Assembly: GCA_949775045.1 (NCBI GenBank)
Contig: OX459098.1
Location: 12,834,707-12,898,706 of the forward strand
Origin: Metridium senile
Taxonomy: Eukaryota > Cnidaria > Anthozoa > Actiniaria > Metridiidae
Length of the DNA stretch: 64,000 bases
Direction: 5' to 3'
The notes beneath the pieces are model-generated. The model searched no databases. It saw only the letters and a list, made by a program, of their open reading frames with translations, and was not told the origin of the DNA. The first letter of the stretch is position 1, and each line of letters starts with the position of its first letter. Made by a program: the position numbers and the translations under genes. Shown here piece by piece: positions 47,958-58,667 of the stretch.

Positions 47958-48507
47958 TTCCCTGCTAGCAGAGTCTTCCACAGTTCGATTCTGACGAGAA
48001 AAAGGAAGACTCTGCCGAGCGAGACTGCTTTCTTTGTTGCGCATGCGTTAGGTAACTAAGCAACCCCTGACGTCATGATGACCTTTCGTGTCTCGACTTA
48101 CAGTTTTACGGGGCTCAAATCGCTAGCTTTAGCAGCCATTTGCTTGGCCGTTAGCAGGCTAAATTGATAAATGTATGACTTTCCATAGCCAGTTGGAAGA
48201 CAAACAAACGTGTCCCTCTTGGACAGAAAAGATTTGATAGCTTTTCGTTGTAATTTAGTTGGTTTATGATGCTTAGATGAAGCGAAATTAAATTAATACA
48301 CTCATCTACCGACGCCATTTTAACAGAATCAGCGGTTTTTATAATTTGCTCATGCGCATCTAAAATTACCAGTAAAAACCGGTTTTAAAACTGGTTTCAT
48401 TCGTCCGCAGTTGTGGACGGCGGCTTTACAAAGAAAGCAGTCTCGCTCGGCAGAGTCTTCCTTTTTCTCGTCCGAATCGAACTGTGGAAGACTCTGCTAG
48501 CAGGGAA
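47958..48507. mobile_element. 550-bp TIR element with captured helicase gene fragment
   Basis: Terminal inverted repeats of about 78 bp begin TTCCCTGCTAGCAGAGTCTT and end in the inverse. Target duplication TTATGTGG (8 bp) lies at 47950-47957 and 48508-48515. An 8-bp duplication is usual for hAT-like elements, though the TIR is long for that group. It carries no transposase; the inside is a cellular gene fragment (separate entry), so it is a Pack-type non-autonomous element. Confidence 0.85.
48103..48318 (-). pseudogene. 5' fragment of a RecQ-like DNA helicase gene inside a TIR element
   Basis: Reading leftwards from an ATG at 48318: MASVDECINLISLHL, then after a frame shift SKHHKPTKLQRKAI, KSFLSKRDTFVCLPTGYGKS, YIYQFSLLTAKQMAAKAS. 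LPTGYGKS is a Walker A box, and the surrounding 'LQ-x-x-A-I...V-x-LPTG-x-GKS-x-x-YQ' is motif 0/I of RecQ-family helicases. The fragment contains only the N-terminus, is frameshifted and cannot make a helicase. Confidence 0.7.
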
Positions 48508-49499
48508 TTATGTGGCAAAATGCAATTAAAAATGCAAATACGGCCATGAGGTACAGTTATTTTACTGTAGAACTGTAGAACTGAACGTCTCATGCGAACA
48601 AATAATTTTAAATACAAACACGTGCATGAGATACAAGAATCTTATTTGAGACTGTTTGAAACTCCCATCTAATGCGAATAAATGCCATGGAAAATACAAA
48701 CTAAATACGTGCATAAGGTACAGGAAATTTTTTATGGACGGCATAAAACTACGTCTCATGCGAACATTTTAAAATATACTAGCACGAGCATGAGGTACAG
48801 ACATTTATTTTACACCCAGACTGATGAAATACGGCATGGGTTAGGTGAACTAAGCCTCGGTAACTAAGGATTTTGTGAAGGACAGAAAGTATTGATATCG
48901 GACAATAGTGAAGATAGCATGAAACTTTTTTCGTGGATAAGAATGACACGAGTTAGTTAAAGATTGTCTGGAATGAAGCCAGTTATAAAAGAAATGGTTA
49001 AATATAGATTCAAGAGTGTCGTGTCTAATTTATACACTTGTAATTCATTTGATTATGTAATCAGTATGATAATTTATGCGAGCATGCGCACTAAGGCAGA
49101 AATGCCACGAGTATTTTAGAGCTTTGTGTGTATTAGTTTTACTGTTTATTAAATTGAGTTTAGAGCTTTATGTGTGTCCACGATGGTGACCTGATTCTAG
49201 TAGAATACGCTACAAAGAGGGTGAGATGATACAAATTTTTCAGGAACTTTAATAAGTATGTTGGGATACTATATGGGCAAGAAGAATTAATGGAGCTAAG
49301 ATTATATATTACATCTTCTATCTCTTGTGGAGATGTTGGTGAGAGAAAGAACGACGTGTTAGAGGGAATACATGTACCTAGATAACTTATGAATGAATTT
49401 TGAGAAAGTGGAATACGTGATGTGAGATGCGGTCCTATATTAACAAATAAAATATTGAATTCTTGTGGTATCTGATCAATAAATGTAGATCCGTATTTT

Positions 49500-49700
49500 G
49501 AAATCTTTTGGACTTGAGAACGATTGTTTTCGTATCAAAGATATTCCTATTGTTCTGTTGCAATCTCAACCTGTTAAAAATCGCGCGCTAATCAAAGTCT
49601 TTTGTTTCTTCTCACCTACAATACCATATATGGTAATGGCATTGTTTTCAAGATTGCATACGGTATTTCTGATACGTTTCAAACATATCAACGATTTAAT
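49500..49700 (+). repeat. Segmental repeat, copy 1 (copy 2 at ~51870-52025)
   Basis: Shares ttctgttgcaatctcaacct, atcaaagtcttttgtt and tggtaatggcattgttttca with 51870-52025. Not coding in either copy. Confidence 0.7.
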
Positions 49701-49845
49701 TCATTTCTATAACAGCTTAGAATACAGTCGTTTAGAGTTGTTTTGATAGATGGAAAAGTATTCATTTTAGTACTACAAACACGGACAATATTGATTGGAA
49801 CAACATTAACAATTCGAATAAAGACGTCACCCTTTATCTTTTTTT

Positions 49846-49960
49846 AGCCCTCCCCTCCCCCCTGCACTCAATGTTGACCGTTCATGAGTTACATGTTTCA
49901 TTGGTAGGCATTCCTTGGTCAAATCAACATTGAGATAGGGGGAGGGGGAGGGTATGATGA
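49846..49960. repeat. G/C-rich inverted repeat
   Basis: ccctcccctcccccctgcac..tcaatgttga is matched by tcaacattgagat..gggggagggggaggg about 60 bp later. Each end is a G-quadruplex-prone tract on opposite strands. Confidence 0.6.
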
Positions 49961-50317
49961 AAAATAAACAGTTATATGTGAAAAAACACTAATAACCTGC
50001 TGTGTCCCAATATTGATGTCCATGATTGTAGCTTCTGACAATCATGATATTATTAATATCAAAACATCTCAATAGCAAATTCATTTCACGTAATGGCACT
50101 CTTATTCTTATTCTGTGCTGAATAAATAATCTTCAAATAGGGAAAGATTTGCCTCATTTCTTCGTGTCATGAAGCGTGTTTTACACAAAACTCAAGCAGA
50201 ATCTTCACACGAGTGGTTGTGGAGTAAAGCTTTGAAGTGGCCTCACACCAGCGAAAAGGGCTCCCGTTATTGTAAAGATTGGGCATTGTATTGAATGGTC
50301 TGAACCCAGGTGAATGA

Positions 50318-50626
50318 ATGTTTATCGAAGTAACAATATTTGTCGAAGTAACAATATTTGTAATAGGATCATCCGGGTGGATGTAGCCCTCAGAAGGGCT
50401 GTTTGCTGTGACTGACGTTTCGACATCCTGTGCGGAAGTCATCTTCAGAGTCAAGTGAATAAAAAGTAACTTTTTAACTCTTTATTCACTTGACTCTGAA
50501 GATGACTTCCGCACAGGATGTCGAAACGTCAGTCACATCAAACAGCCCTTCTGAGGGCTACATCCACCCGGATGATCCTATTACAAATATTGTTAGTTCG
50601 ACAAATATTGTTACTTCGATAAACAA
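50318..50626. mobile_element. Long palindrome with hammerhead-like box in each arm
   Basis: Arms run about 50318-50470 and 50475-50626 (e.g. aggatcatccgggtggatgt / acatccacccggatgatcct). Right arm 50496-50530 on the + strand reads CTGAAGA, T, stem GACTTCC..GGATGTC, GAAACGTC. This is a hammerhead-like order with one extra T, and the left arm carries the mirror copy on the - strand. Palindromic copies like this occur at Penelope-like element ends; the assignment is inference. Confidence 0.6.
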
Positions 50627-50844
50627 AGATTGGGCAGTTAAACAGCCAGACCCCGAAACCCTAAAAGGTAATTTCTATTGTCATACAAATCCAACTTTAT
50701 AGTTGATTTATTTTGAAACTCCTTTGAATCATCTAGATGTCTATCTTTTGTCAATCACCTACAATCTTGGCAAGAACTAAGTGAGACAACTGCTTTGAAA
50801 ATGGGATGCCTGTGGTACACGTTAGTAAACTGCAGTGAATACAA

Positions 50845-51130
50845 AACAGTGCAGCGAGACTGATCTGTTGTATACCTAAGTTTTGTCATGTCACTCCCGT
50901 ATTATATTCATTATACTGGCTCCCTGTACGTTTTAGAATCGAGTTTAAATTATTAGTTCTTTCTTTTAAGGCAATACATGGCATCATGCCAATGTAACCT
51001 TGTGAAAATAAGGAAACATTCTAAATATAATCTCAGTTCGTGCACTGAACTCTGATTACAGCCTCCGAGAAATAAGACCAAGAAAACTTTAGGTGAAGAA
51101 TCTGGAACAAATTGCCCAGCAATATAAGAG
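50845..51130 (+). pseudogene. LINE remnant: ORF2 C-terminus
   Basis: Frame from 50845 reads NSAARLICCIPKFCHVTPVL, then YSLYWLPVRFRIEFKLLVLS, FKAIHGIMP, stop at 50995. This is the standard C-terminal region of CR1/L2-like LINE proteins (Q-N-x-A-A-R-L...H-W-L-P-V-x-x-R-I-x-F-K). Frame-broken remnants continue to about 51130. Confidence 0.75.
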
Positions 51131-51554
51131 CAAGAAATGATAAAAATATTTTTTACAAGGTAAACATAGTAAAGGTAGCTTTCATTACTCTCCTACTTGA
51201 TACTTTTTATAGGGTGCCATGCCAGATTTTTGATGTTGGTTAAATATTAACTTTCATCGAATGCACTTTGGAAGTACGAATACAACGATTGCTGGTTTTG
51301 AGGCAAGCTCTTCAACCGGACGATAAATCCGTTACAAGTTTTTATAAAAGTCAATGATGTTATAGTTTTGTTGAACAATTAAACACAGAAAATAGTTTAG
51401 AATGCAATTCCTTTTAAATTCTAGCGATTATACTTCGAAAAATCTATACCAGATATCAAATGTTGCGTGACTTTCACAGTTGAGGCAAATTAGTGTTAAT
51501 ACGGCTGAAATGTACAGAACAACTGAAACATTATTTCCATGAAGATTTGTGTCG

Positions 51555-51720
51555 CTAAACTTCTTTCCTTCATATTTAAATGCTCATTCTCGACTAAGTA
51601 ATAGAGTAGTAATAAGTTTGTTTTTGAGAAAACGCGCGCACCAGTACCTGAGAAACTTAATAGCACGTAAAGAGAAAGGTCCACAAGCTTTTTGCACAGA
51701 TGATTACGCGGACCAGGTTA
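51555..51720 (+). repeat. Repeat related to the polycystin 3' flank
   Basis: 'ccagtacctgagaaacttaa..aaagagaaagg' (about 51640-51680) matches 'ccggtatctgagaagcttaa..aaacagaaagg' at 45317-45357, and 'ctcattctcgac..gtaatagagtagtaat' recurs at about 60230-60258. Fragments of one dispersed family. Confidence 0.5.
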
Positions 51721-52099
51721 CCATATATATTTATATAATCTGTCATTCGTCAATAATATACTAACGCGAACACGCAAGGTAGAAGATAGCTGCAGCTGCT
51801 TTAAATTTGTCAAATATAGTTTATACAGTTAGGAAGACACAAATTAAAAGAATGTCCACTTTGAGCAAAGTAACCGTATCAAAGATATGCCTATTGTTCT
51901 GTTGCAATCTCAACCTGTTAAAAAAAAGAAAAAAAATCTCGCGCACTGATCAAAGTCTTTTGTTACTTCTCTTTGGTAATGGCATTGTTTTCAAGATTGC
52001 ATACGGTATTTCAGATACGCTAATTTTCCAAAAAGATTTAATTAAATTGTGACTAAAACATTGATACGTAATCAAACCTCAAAGGCTTGCTACAATTAT

Positions 52100-52615
52100 T
52101 CAGGGTCGTGACGATGGATGTGGGATCAGGGATCACATGCCTGGGATCGGGGATCACATATAGACAGAATCAGCTGGAATCACATCCTCGGGAACCCAGG
52201 GGTATTCTTCTGTCGCTCGTTTCTCGCTTCCACAACATATACCCCTGGGAACGTAGTCTGTTGGAGCTTGTTCCGGAAGTCAAAATTCAGCTCTTTCCTG
52301 ATTGGTCGACCTTATTAGGTCGACCAATGAAAATCAAGATAACCATTCAAAGAAAGTCGTTAAATAAGTTTGAATTTTGACTTCCGGAACAAGCTCCAAC
52401 AGACTACGTTCCTAGGGGTTTATGTTGTAGAAGCGAGAAACGAGCGACAAAAGATTACCCACTGGGTTCCCGAGGATGCTGGAATCAGGGATCACAGAAG
52501 ATGGATCGGGATCGTGTGAATAAATTCAGGGATGAAAGAATTATTTTCCTTTTCTGATGTTAACGAAAACCTTTTGGGATCAGGGATCAAACTCTTGTGT
52601 AAAAAAATCGTGAAA
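52100..52615 (+). repeat. 'gggatcagggatca' dispersed repeat, host of the long-TIR element
   Basis: Flanks of the element above share acagaagatggatcgggatc, gaataaattcagggat and ttgggatcagggatcaaact with a second copy at about 58125-58240. The 256-bp MITE at 19845 has a similar internal motif (ggaatcatgaatca). Confidence 0.6.
52183..52477. mobile_element. Long-TIR element with 10-bp target duplication
   Basis: Arms of about 125 bp (atcctcgggaacccaggg, gagcttgttccggaagtcaa, attggtcgacc) fold on an AT spacer around 52316. GCTGGAATCA flanks both sides (52173-52182 and 52478-52487). Long TIRs and a 9-11 bp duplication suggest a Mutator-like non-autonomous element. It inserted into a 'gggatcagggatca' repeat. 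Confidence 0.8.
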
Positions 52616-52933
52616 TCAAAGGAAAGACTTATATTTTTAATATTCAAGCTTTGATAGGGGGTTTATAAATATGTTTTCGATTTTTTAGAACCTGCTTTGT
52701 TGAAATAAATAGATATTAGAATAATCTTATTATATCATATATTTGTTTTTATTACTATAACATTATAAAGCTTTTTGTTTTTCTAAAGCTTAAATTTATC
52801 AACCTTTAGCTATCGTTCATATTTTATTTCAAAGTTTTGATTTAAGAAATAAAATCTTCATAAAAAAATATGTTTGCTTTTAAATTAACTTACACTATTA
52901 AACGGACCTGCTGAGAAAATTTGTATAAGTTCT

Positions 52934-53131
52934 ATTTAACAAATAGAACAGGCTTTTCCGTGCTCTGTTCAGTTATAAAGCACGATGAAAGTGACGAGAG
53001 CACGAAAGAAGTGATGGGAGAAGCACGAGCTGAAAGCGAGTGCTTCTCTTCACTTCTTGAGTGCTCTCTTCACTTTCTGAGTGCTTTATAACTGAACAGA
53101 GCACGGAAAAGACTGTTCTATTTGTTTTATT
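52934..53131. mobile_element. Foldback MITE
   Basis: About 50-bp terminal inverted repeats: caaatagaacaggcttttcc, gtgctctgttcagttataaa and the inverted forms at 53070-53131. A one-ended copy lies in the intron of the peptide gene (58908-58990). Confidence 0.75.
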
Positions 53132-54197
53132 ATATATTTGCTCATTTATTTTAAGCTTAAATCACTTTAATTTCACGTTTTTTATCGATTAAGTTACTGA
53201 TTCTTGTTCAAAATTCTCCCTACTAACATTCATGTGAGTTCTCGAGCGCTGATTGGTTACCGTCTTGGTTTCCTATTTCGGTCTCCTATAACACTGTCAC
53301 ACCACGCTACATTTGTGCGAATGAAATTCAATCTATGCAAAAGGGACTGCAAAAGGCCGATAAAAACAAGTTTTTATGGATAAACGATGAATGAAAATCA
53401 CTTTTCTGTAAGTAAAAAATTGTAATAAATGCCAGTTTGTTCTCATGGAGCATATGTGTTTTAAATTTATGCCGTTTGCAGTCCTTTTGACAAATTTTCA
53501 CCAACTGTTCGTCCCAAGCAAACCGTTTGCTGAAACTGATAGTAATCTTAATTTTTTTCAGCAAAAACATGCTCAAAGTTGTTTTTGTTAGAGAATGCAA
53601 TATTTAGGGATCGTTTGGAAAGCTATGCTTTTTGTAGAAGTCTTGAAATCATCAAGTTTGGTGTAATTTTATATTTGGCCGGTTTTGAGTCCTATATATT
53701 TTGCGATTTGTTTTTTGGTGACTTTTTGGTTGTATTTTACGTTTTTTTTCTTTTGAAACTTCACTTTGCCTTCTAAATATAAACAATAGATTGTATTTCT
53801 GTGTGAAAATAGGCTGATTCTCAATATTTCCTGATTTAAAATATCTTATTTTAGTGTTTTGTTTTCTAATTTTGCCAGAGCTTGAAAGAAATCGAGTTCG
53901 GTGCGTGACAGAGATTCGTGATGATGTCGTCACAACTGTGCTCCGTTCACCTATAAAGCACAGTGCTCGACCAATCACAACGCGCGTAGTATCTCAAATA
54001 TATAATAATACGTTTTAGCTTCAAGAGTAAGTTTTCTAGGGTACGTGCGCTTCCTTTCCCTTCCTCACTGTCCTTGACATGATTCTTGCAAATGACTGTA
54101 GTCAGACTAGCATTGATCATGGGCTTTAACCTCAGCTATACTTGGTTGCAACAGCTCTTCCCCCTTCCCACTCTTCCTCCGACAAACCCTCCCTTCC

Positions 54198-54472
54198 CCT
54201 AAGAAGAAGAAGAAAGAGAAGAAGAAGAAGAAGAAAAAGAAGAAGAAGTAAAAGAAGAAGAAGAAGAAGAAAGAGAAGAACAACAACAACAACATCAACA
54301 ACAACAGCAAGAACAAAAAACACAAAGAAAAAGAAGTAAAAAAGGGAAGAAGAAAAAGAAAAAGAAGAAAAAGAAGAAGAAGAAGTAGAAGAAGAAGAAG
54401 AAGAAGAAGTAGAAGAAAAAGAAGAAGAAGAAGAAGAAGAAGAAGAAGAAAAAGAAGAAGAAGAAGTAGAAG

Positions 54473-54504
<32 letters not shown>

Positions 54505-54700
54505 GAAGTAGAAGTAGAAGAAGAAGAAGAAGAAGAAGAAGAAGAAGAAGAAGAAGAAGAAGAAGAAGAAAGAAAAACGAAAAACATGATATCGATGGTG
54601 AAAAAGAAGTTGAAGGAAAAGCAAAGAAGAAGAATTGGAAAGAAAGCCGGAAGAGAAGGAACAGCATATTAAGAAGAAGAAATAAAAAGAAGGGGATCGA
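54198..54700 (+). repeat. ~500-bp purine tract, mainly (GAA)n
   Basis: Almost only A and G on the + strand (gaagaagaagaa with aaaga, gtaga and caacaa interruptions). Open frames on both strands encode Leu, Ser, Phe or Lys/Arg runs and are not genes. Confidence 0.9.
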
Positions 54701-55066
54701 ATTGAAGACAAGAAGAAAAACGCTCTCCGTCTCTGACAATCGGCTTTTTTTTAATCGCGTGCTGGTTAAATCTATTTCTGTCAAAAAAGAAAAAAACCGC
54801 ATTGACATTTTATATCGAACTTATGAATTTTTTTTTTAAAAAAAGGGAAAAAAGTGCACTTCATAGAATTATAGAATGGCTAAACTCTTAGCTTTAGCTT
54901 GTTGTTTTCTCTCAGAAGGCTTATAAAGAGGTCTAATATTGATCTAAAATAGCTATATCCGTGATGCATCAATTTGCGACAGTTGTTACTTTAAAATACC
55001 TTTTATTTATATGTATTCTTAATGTGATTTCTATTTCTATTTGCGAATGCTCATATTTTTGCCACG

Positions 55067-55233
55067 TACACCTAATTGTAAGAACATTGTATGTCCTGTA
55101 ATTTAGTGGGAAAGGAATTAATTAAGAGACAAACTGAGGATCAATCAAGCTGAACTTTATCTTTTGTTATTCCTATCTTACTAAATTACAAATGTTCTTT
55201 TTTCGTGTGACAACATTCATGCAATTAGGTGTA
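55067..55233. mobile_element. Foldback MITE, second copy of the 37833 family
   Basis: Same layout and phrases (aaaggaattaattaa.agaca, ttcctat.ctactaaat) with shorter, diverged ends TACACCTAATTG / CAATTAGGTGTA. Confidence 0.7.
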
Positions 55234-55366
55234 TCTGAGTTTCATTTATACACTGAACGCATTTCAATTCTTTAAACACTGTGCCGGATGATTGATTCCT
55301 ACCTATACATTCCAGATATAATTAACAATAATAGTTATCAACTATTAAACATCGATTCTGATATAT

Positions 55367-55551
55367 TTAGACAAATTCGGCTAACGCGTTGCTATGTACG
55401 TTTTGACCCAATTCAAATCGTTTGGGAATAAGATTCTTTGTTTTAAGTACGTATTACGATATCTGATGGAAAATGTTTGGAGCAAAAGTTCTTATTCACA
55501 GAGGTTTTGAATTGGGTGGAAACGTGCAACGCGTTAGCCGATTTGGTCTAT
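55367..55551. repeat. Inverted repeat beside the LINE 3' end
   Basis: aattcggctaacgcgttgc (about 55373) pairs with gcaacgcgttagccgattt (about 55528), and gacccaattcaaat with ttttgaattgggtgg. Loop of about 90 bp. Confidence 0.65.
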
Positions 55552-55561
55552 TATCAATTTA

Positions 55562-58010
55562 TTATCGAGGAAGCATGTTTCGAAACCATATAGTCTTCAC
55601 GCTTCTGGTATTCCTTGTATCTTGCTCAAGTGAATTCCAGATTTTTGTACCTACAAATTTAATATTTAATTTGCCATAGTTTGTTTTTGCTTTAGGGAGG
55701 TAGAAATTTTGTTTCACTGCTGATCTTGTTTTATAGCTGTGTATTTCATTAACATGTGTAAAGAAGTTTTGAAAATTACACGGTAAATTATTGTTTTTAA
55801 ACTTGAACATAAATATTGAAATACAATAATCAACAAGATCAGGTAATTTAAGAATATTTAAGTCTTTAAATATAGGACTTGTATGGGCATTGAAATAAGA
55901 AAAGGTAATCAGTCGCAGAGCCTTTTTTTGCAGTACAACTATTGGCTGTAAAGTGGTTTGATAGGAATTACCCCAGGCCAAAATTCCGTAAATCAAAAAT
56001 GGGTAAATTAGAGCATAATAAAGATTGATAAGAACAGGAGTAGTGACATAATAACGTAATTTTGATAGTATTCCTATATTCCTTTTGATCTTTTTGGATA
56101 TGTACTCTACATGATCTTTCCATGATAAATTACTATCGATGCAGACGCCAAGATATTTGATACTCTTTTCATGTTTTAACGTTTTGTTATTTAATTTAAG
56201 CTCAAAATTTGTGGTGATTTTCTTTTGTCGTGAATGAAATATGACGAAATTAGACTTTTCAATGTTCAGTGATAATTTGTTTGCGCATAGCCACAAGTGA
56301 ATGTTATTCAACTCAGTGTTTATATTTTGTTGTAGAGCTTTTATATTTTTATTTCTGTAAAATAAAGCATCATCTGCAAATAAGTGAAAATCGAATAAAG
56401 AAGAGCAAAGATGAAAATCATTTATATAAATTAGAAACAAAATTGGTCCAAGCACAGACCCTTGTGGAATTCCTGTTTGGATTGTTACTAGATCAGAAGT
56501 ACAGTTATTAATAGTGACGAATTGTTTACGATTATTAAGATAGGAAGTGAACCATGTCTTAGCAATTCCTCTGATTCCATAGTATTCTAGTTTTTCTATT
56601 AGTAAATTTACCATTTTTACCCACAGTGTCAAACGTTTACTAAAATCTAAAAAAATGCCACAAGAATAATCAGAATCGTCTATTGCAGTTTGTATTTTGT
56701 CTATAATGCTAAGGATTGCATAATCAGTCGAGTGGTTACTGCGAAAACCAAATTGGTTATCACATAATATCTTGTTTTTCTCTAGAAATATTGTTAAACG
56801 GTTCGCCATAAGTTTTTCAAATAATTTACTAAATATAGGGAGTAACGAGATTGGACGATAATTCGATAAAGAATACTGAGAATCTTTTTTGTGTATAGGT
56901 ATTACATTAGCTATTTTCATAATATTTGGGACTACTCCTTGTGAAAAACAAATATTAAATATTTCTTGGAGTGGTTTGGAAATTATAGTTTTTAATATTT
57001 TAAGGACTTTAATTGGGACACTATATGGTCCTGTTGATTTATTGCATTTAAGACTAGATATCTCTTTCTCTACCTCAGCTTCAGTCACAGGGAAAATATA
57101 AAAACTATTGGTTGAAGGTGATTTGAGGTAGTCTTGAGGTGTTTTGTTAACATGTTCAATACTATTTTCCAGGTTTGCACCAATAGAACAAAAGTATTTA
57201 TTAAATTCGCTAGCTATATTCTTAGGATCTGTAATGGAAATATCATTTACGTTAATATTTTCAATATTCTGATTTTTCTTTTGTTTATAATTTACTATTG
57301 TTTTAATTCCGGTCCATAACCTTTTGCCGTCCTTTGAGTTTTGTGAGAAATAATCATTATAATACATCTTTTTACTGATCTTTAGGAGGTGATTAAGTTT
57401 ATTTCTATAGTTTTTAAATTTGCAAAAATGATATGTTGATTTAGTTTTAAGATATTTGCGATATAATTTATTCTTTATATTAATTGAAGTTTTAATTGAA
57501 GTTTCAATCTTTAGAAGATCTACATTAAAATCCCCCATAAAGAGACAAAGTTTGTTTTCGTTGTGTATCTTTTCTATTGCTAAATTTAGACACTGCATGA
57601 AACTATCTAGATCACTGCTAGGATGACGATAAACTACACCACAAATTAAGTTGCATTCATTTTTTCGAGATATTTCTATCCAAAGCATTTCAAAATGAAC
57701 AGTTGAATTTGTTAGATCATTTCATATAGTAAATTTCAAATCATTTTTGACAAAGAACCCTACTCCTCCTTCATTTGTAAAACTAGGCTCATGAAAAAAA
57801 TCATAACCATTTATAGAAACATTTGCAAATCTGTCTTTGTTCTTCATAAATTTAGTTTCTGACAGACCTATTACCGAAAATGGATAATCAAGTTTTTGTA
57901 ATATCTGAAGTAAATTGTCGTGATTTGCCGGCAAACTTCTAATATTACAATGCAATGCAGCAAAGGCTTTACGATTGACTGATTTCTCTTTTATGTCATT
58001 GTTATCGGTA
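55562..58010 (-). mobile_element. LINE with endonuclease and reverse transcriptase, inactivated
   Basis: Reading leftwards from about 58010: endonuclease start AALHCNIRSLPANHDNLL, VIGLSETKF, then an in-frame TGA at 57722-57724, then LWIEISRKNECNLICGVVYR, HPSSDLDSF, LCLFMGDFNVDL. Reverse transcriptase follows: NYRPISLLPIFSKLFEKLM, FGFRSNHSTD, FLDFSKRLTLWVKMVN, TGIPQGSVLGPILFLI, HLFADDALFY, YLGVCIDSNLSWKDHV, PFLIYGILAWGNSY, TKIWNSLEQDTR. Two lesions are clear: the stop, and a compensated frameshift that destroys the first catalytic Asp block. The 3' end is cut near 55597, as the frame runs into unrelated sequence. CR1/L2-like by motif order. Confidence 0.9.
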
Positions 58011-58076
58011 AACTACAGAATTCACAGAACTGTTTACAGTCTGAAAATAACGATCGACTCGTCTTTGTTTTTCGAA

Positions 58077-58260
58077 CTAATCACATGCCTTGTTTGGACA
58101 ACTAAAATGATCACGTGACATGCAGGGATGACAGAAGAGGATCGGGATCGTATGAATAAATTCAGGGATTAGAACAAAAATTGTGGGATTAGGGGTCATA
58201 AAATGCAAGCTTTTGGGATCAGGGATCAAACTTTTGTGTAAACTGAAATCGGTATCAATC
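58077..58260 (+). repeat. 'gggatcagggatca' repeat, copy 2
   Basis: Matches 52495-52610: ggatcgggatcgt.tgaata, aattcagggat, ttgggatcagggatcaaact. It adjoins the 5' end of the LINE. Confidence 0.65.
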
Positions 58261-58578
58261 ACGAGAAAACATCCCTCGTCATCGCCTGCAATTCTGTCGC
58301 CCGACCTGAGTAGGTTCGATAAACAAAGTCCAGTCGATAAAAACACCCACTTATTATATATTATTTCTCTTATTTTCTAAATAAACAGGATACTTACCGT
58401 ACTTTCCTGTTGCAAATACCGGAAGTTGAAAGATTATAACAATACTTGTATTTACTAGACATGCTCGAGTGTCCCGTATTTATTACAAAATAATGTCTAG
58501 TGTTTCTAGTGTAAAAAATAAATGAGGAAATCTTATTGTATTTTGGTACACCATTCCAATATTGAAGTATTTTTTAAC

Positions 58579-58586
58579 TATAAAAG
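58579..58586 (+). promoter_or_regulatory. TATA box of the peptide-precursor gene
   Basis: TATAAAAG lies 82 nt before the ATG at 58668. Transcription would start near 58610, giving a 5' leader of about 60 nt, a normal arrangement for a small secreted-peptide gene. Confidence 0.7.
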
Positions 58587-58667
58587 TGAGTGCTACACTG
58601 GAGTAAATCACAACCTTACCAACTTCCAAGCGGTGAGAAGCCTCTTTTATCAACATTAAAAGTCAAG

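Larger units (their letters stand above)
46700..48830 (+). repeat. Degenerate minisatellite (~84-bp unit) interrupted by two insertions
   Basis: Two clear units at about 46735-46900 (period 84 bp: 'aatgccaatcgtctcatgaa', 'aaaacacgtgcataaaa'). Related units resume at 47680-47800 (ccatgagataacaaataaaa) and at 48510-48800 (cgtctcatgcgaaca, cacgtgcatgagatacaaga). The gaps are filled by a dispersed repeat (about 46905-47655) and the TIR element at 47958-48507. Confidence 0.6.

Noticed and set aside
46000..48700. Search for a CRISPR-like array
   Set aside because: The spaced repeats are an imperfect ~84-bp minisatellite in animal DNA; units and spacers are not of CRISPR type.
50167..50702. Two frames sharing MTLKMTSAQDVETSV on opposite strands
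   Set aside because: They are the two arms of one palindrome; the peptide is a by-product of the hammerhead-like element sequence.
54107..54808. Poly-Leu, poly-Ser and poly-Phe frames on the - strand
   Set aside because: Produced by the purine tract; no start context, no domain, all frames open.
58590..58667. Upstream extension of the peptide precursor frame
   Set aside because: It has no ATG and would start inside the region just after the TATA box; the ATG at 58668 gives a proper signal peptide.
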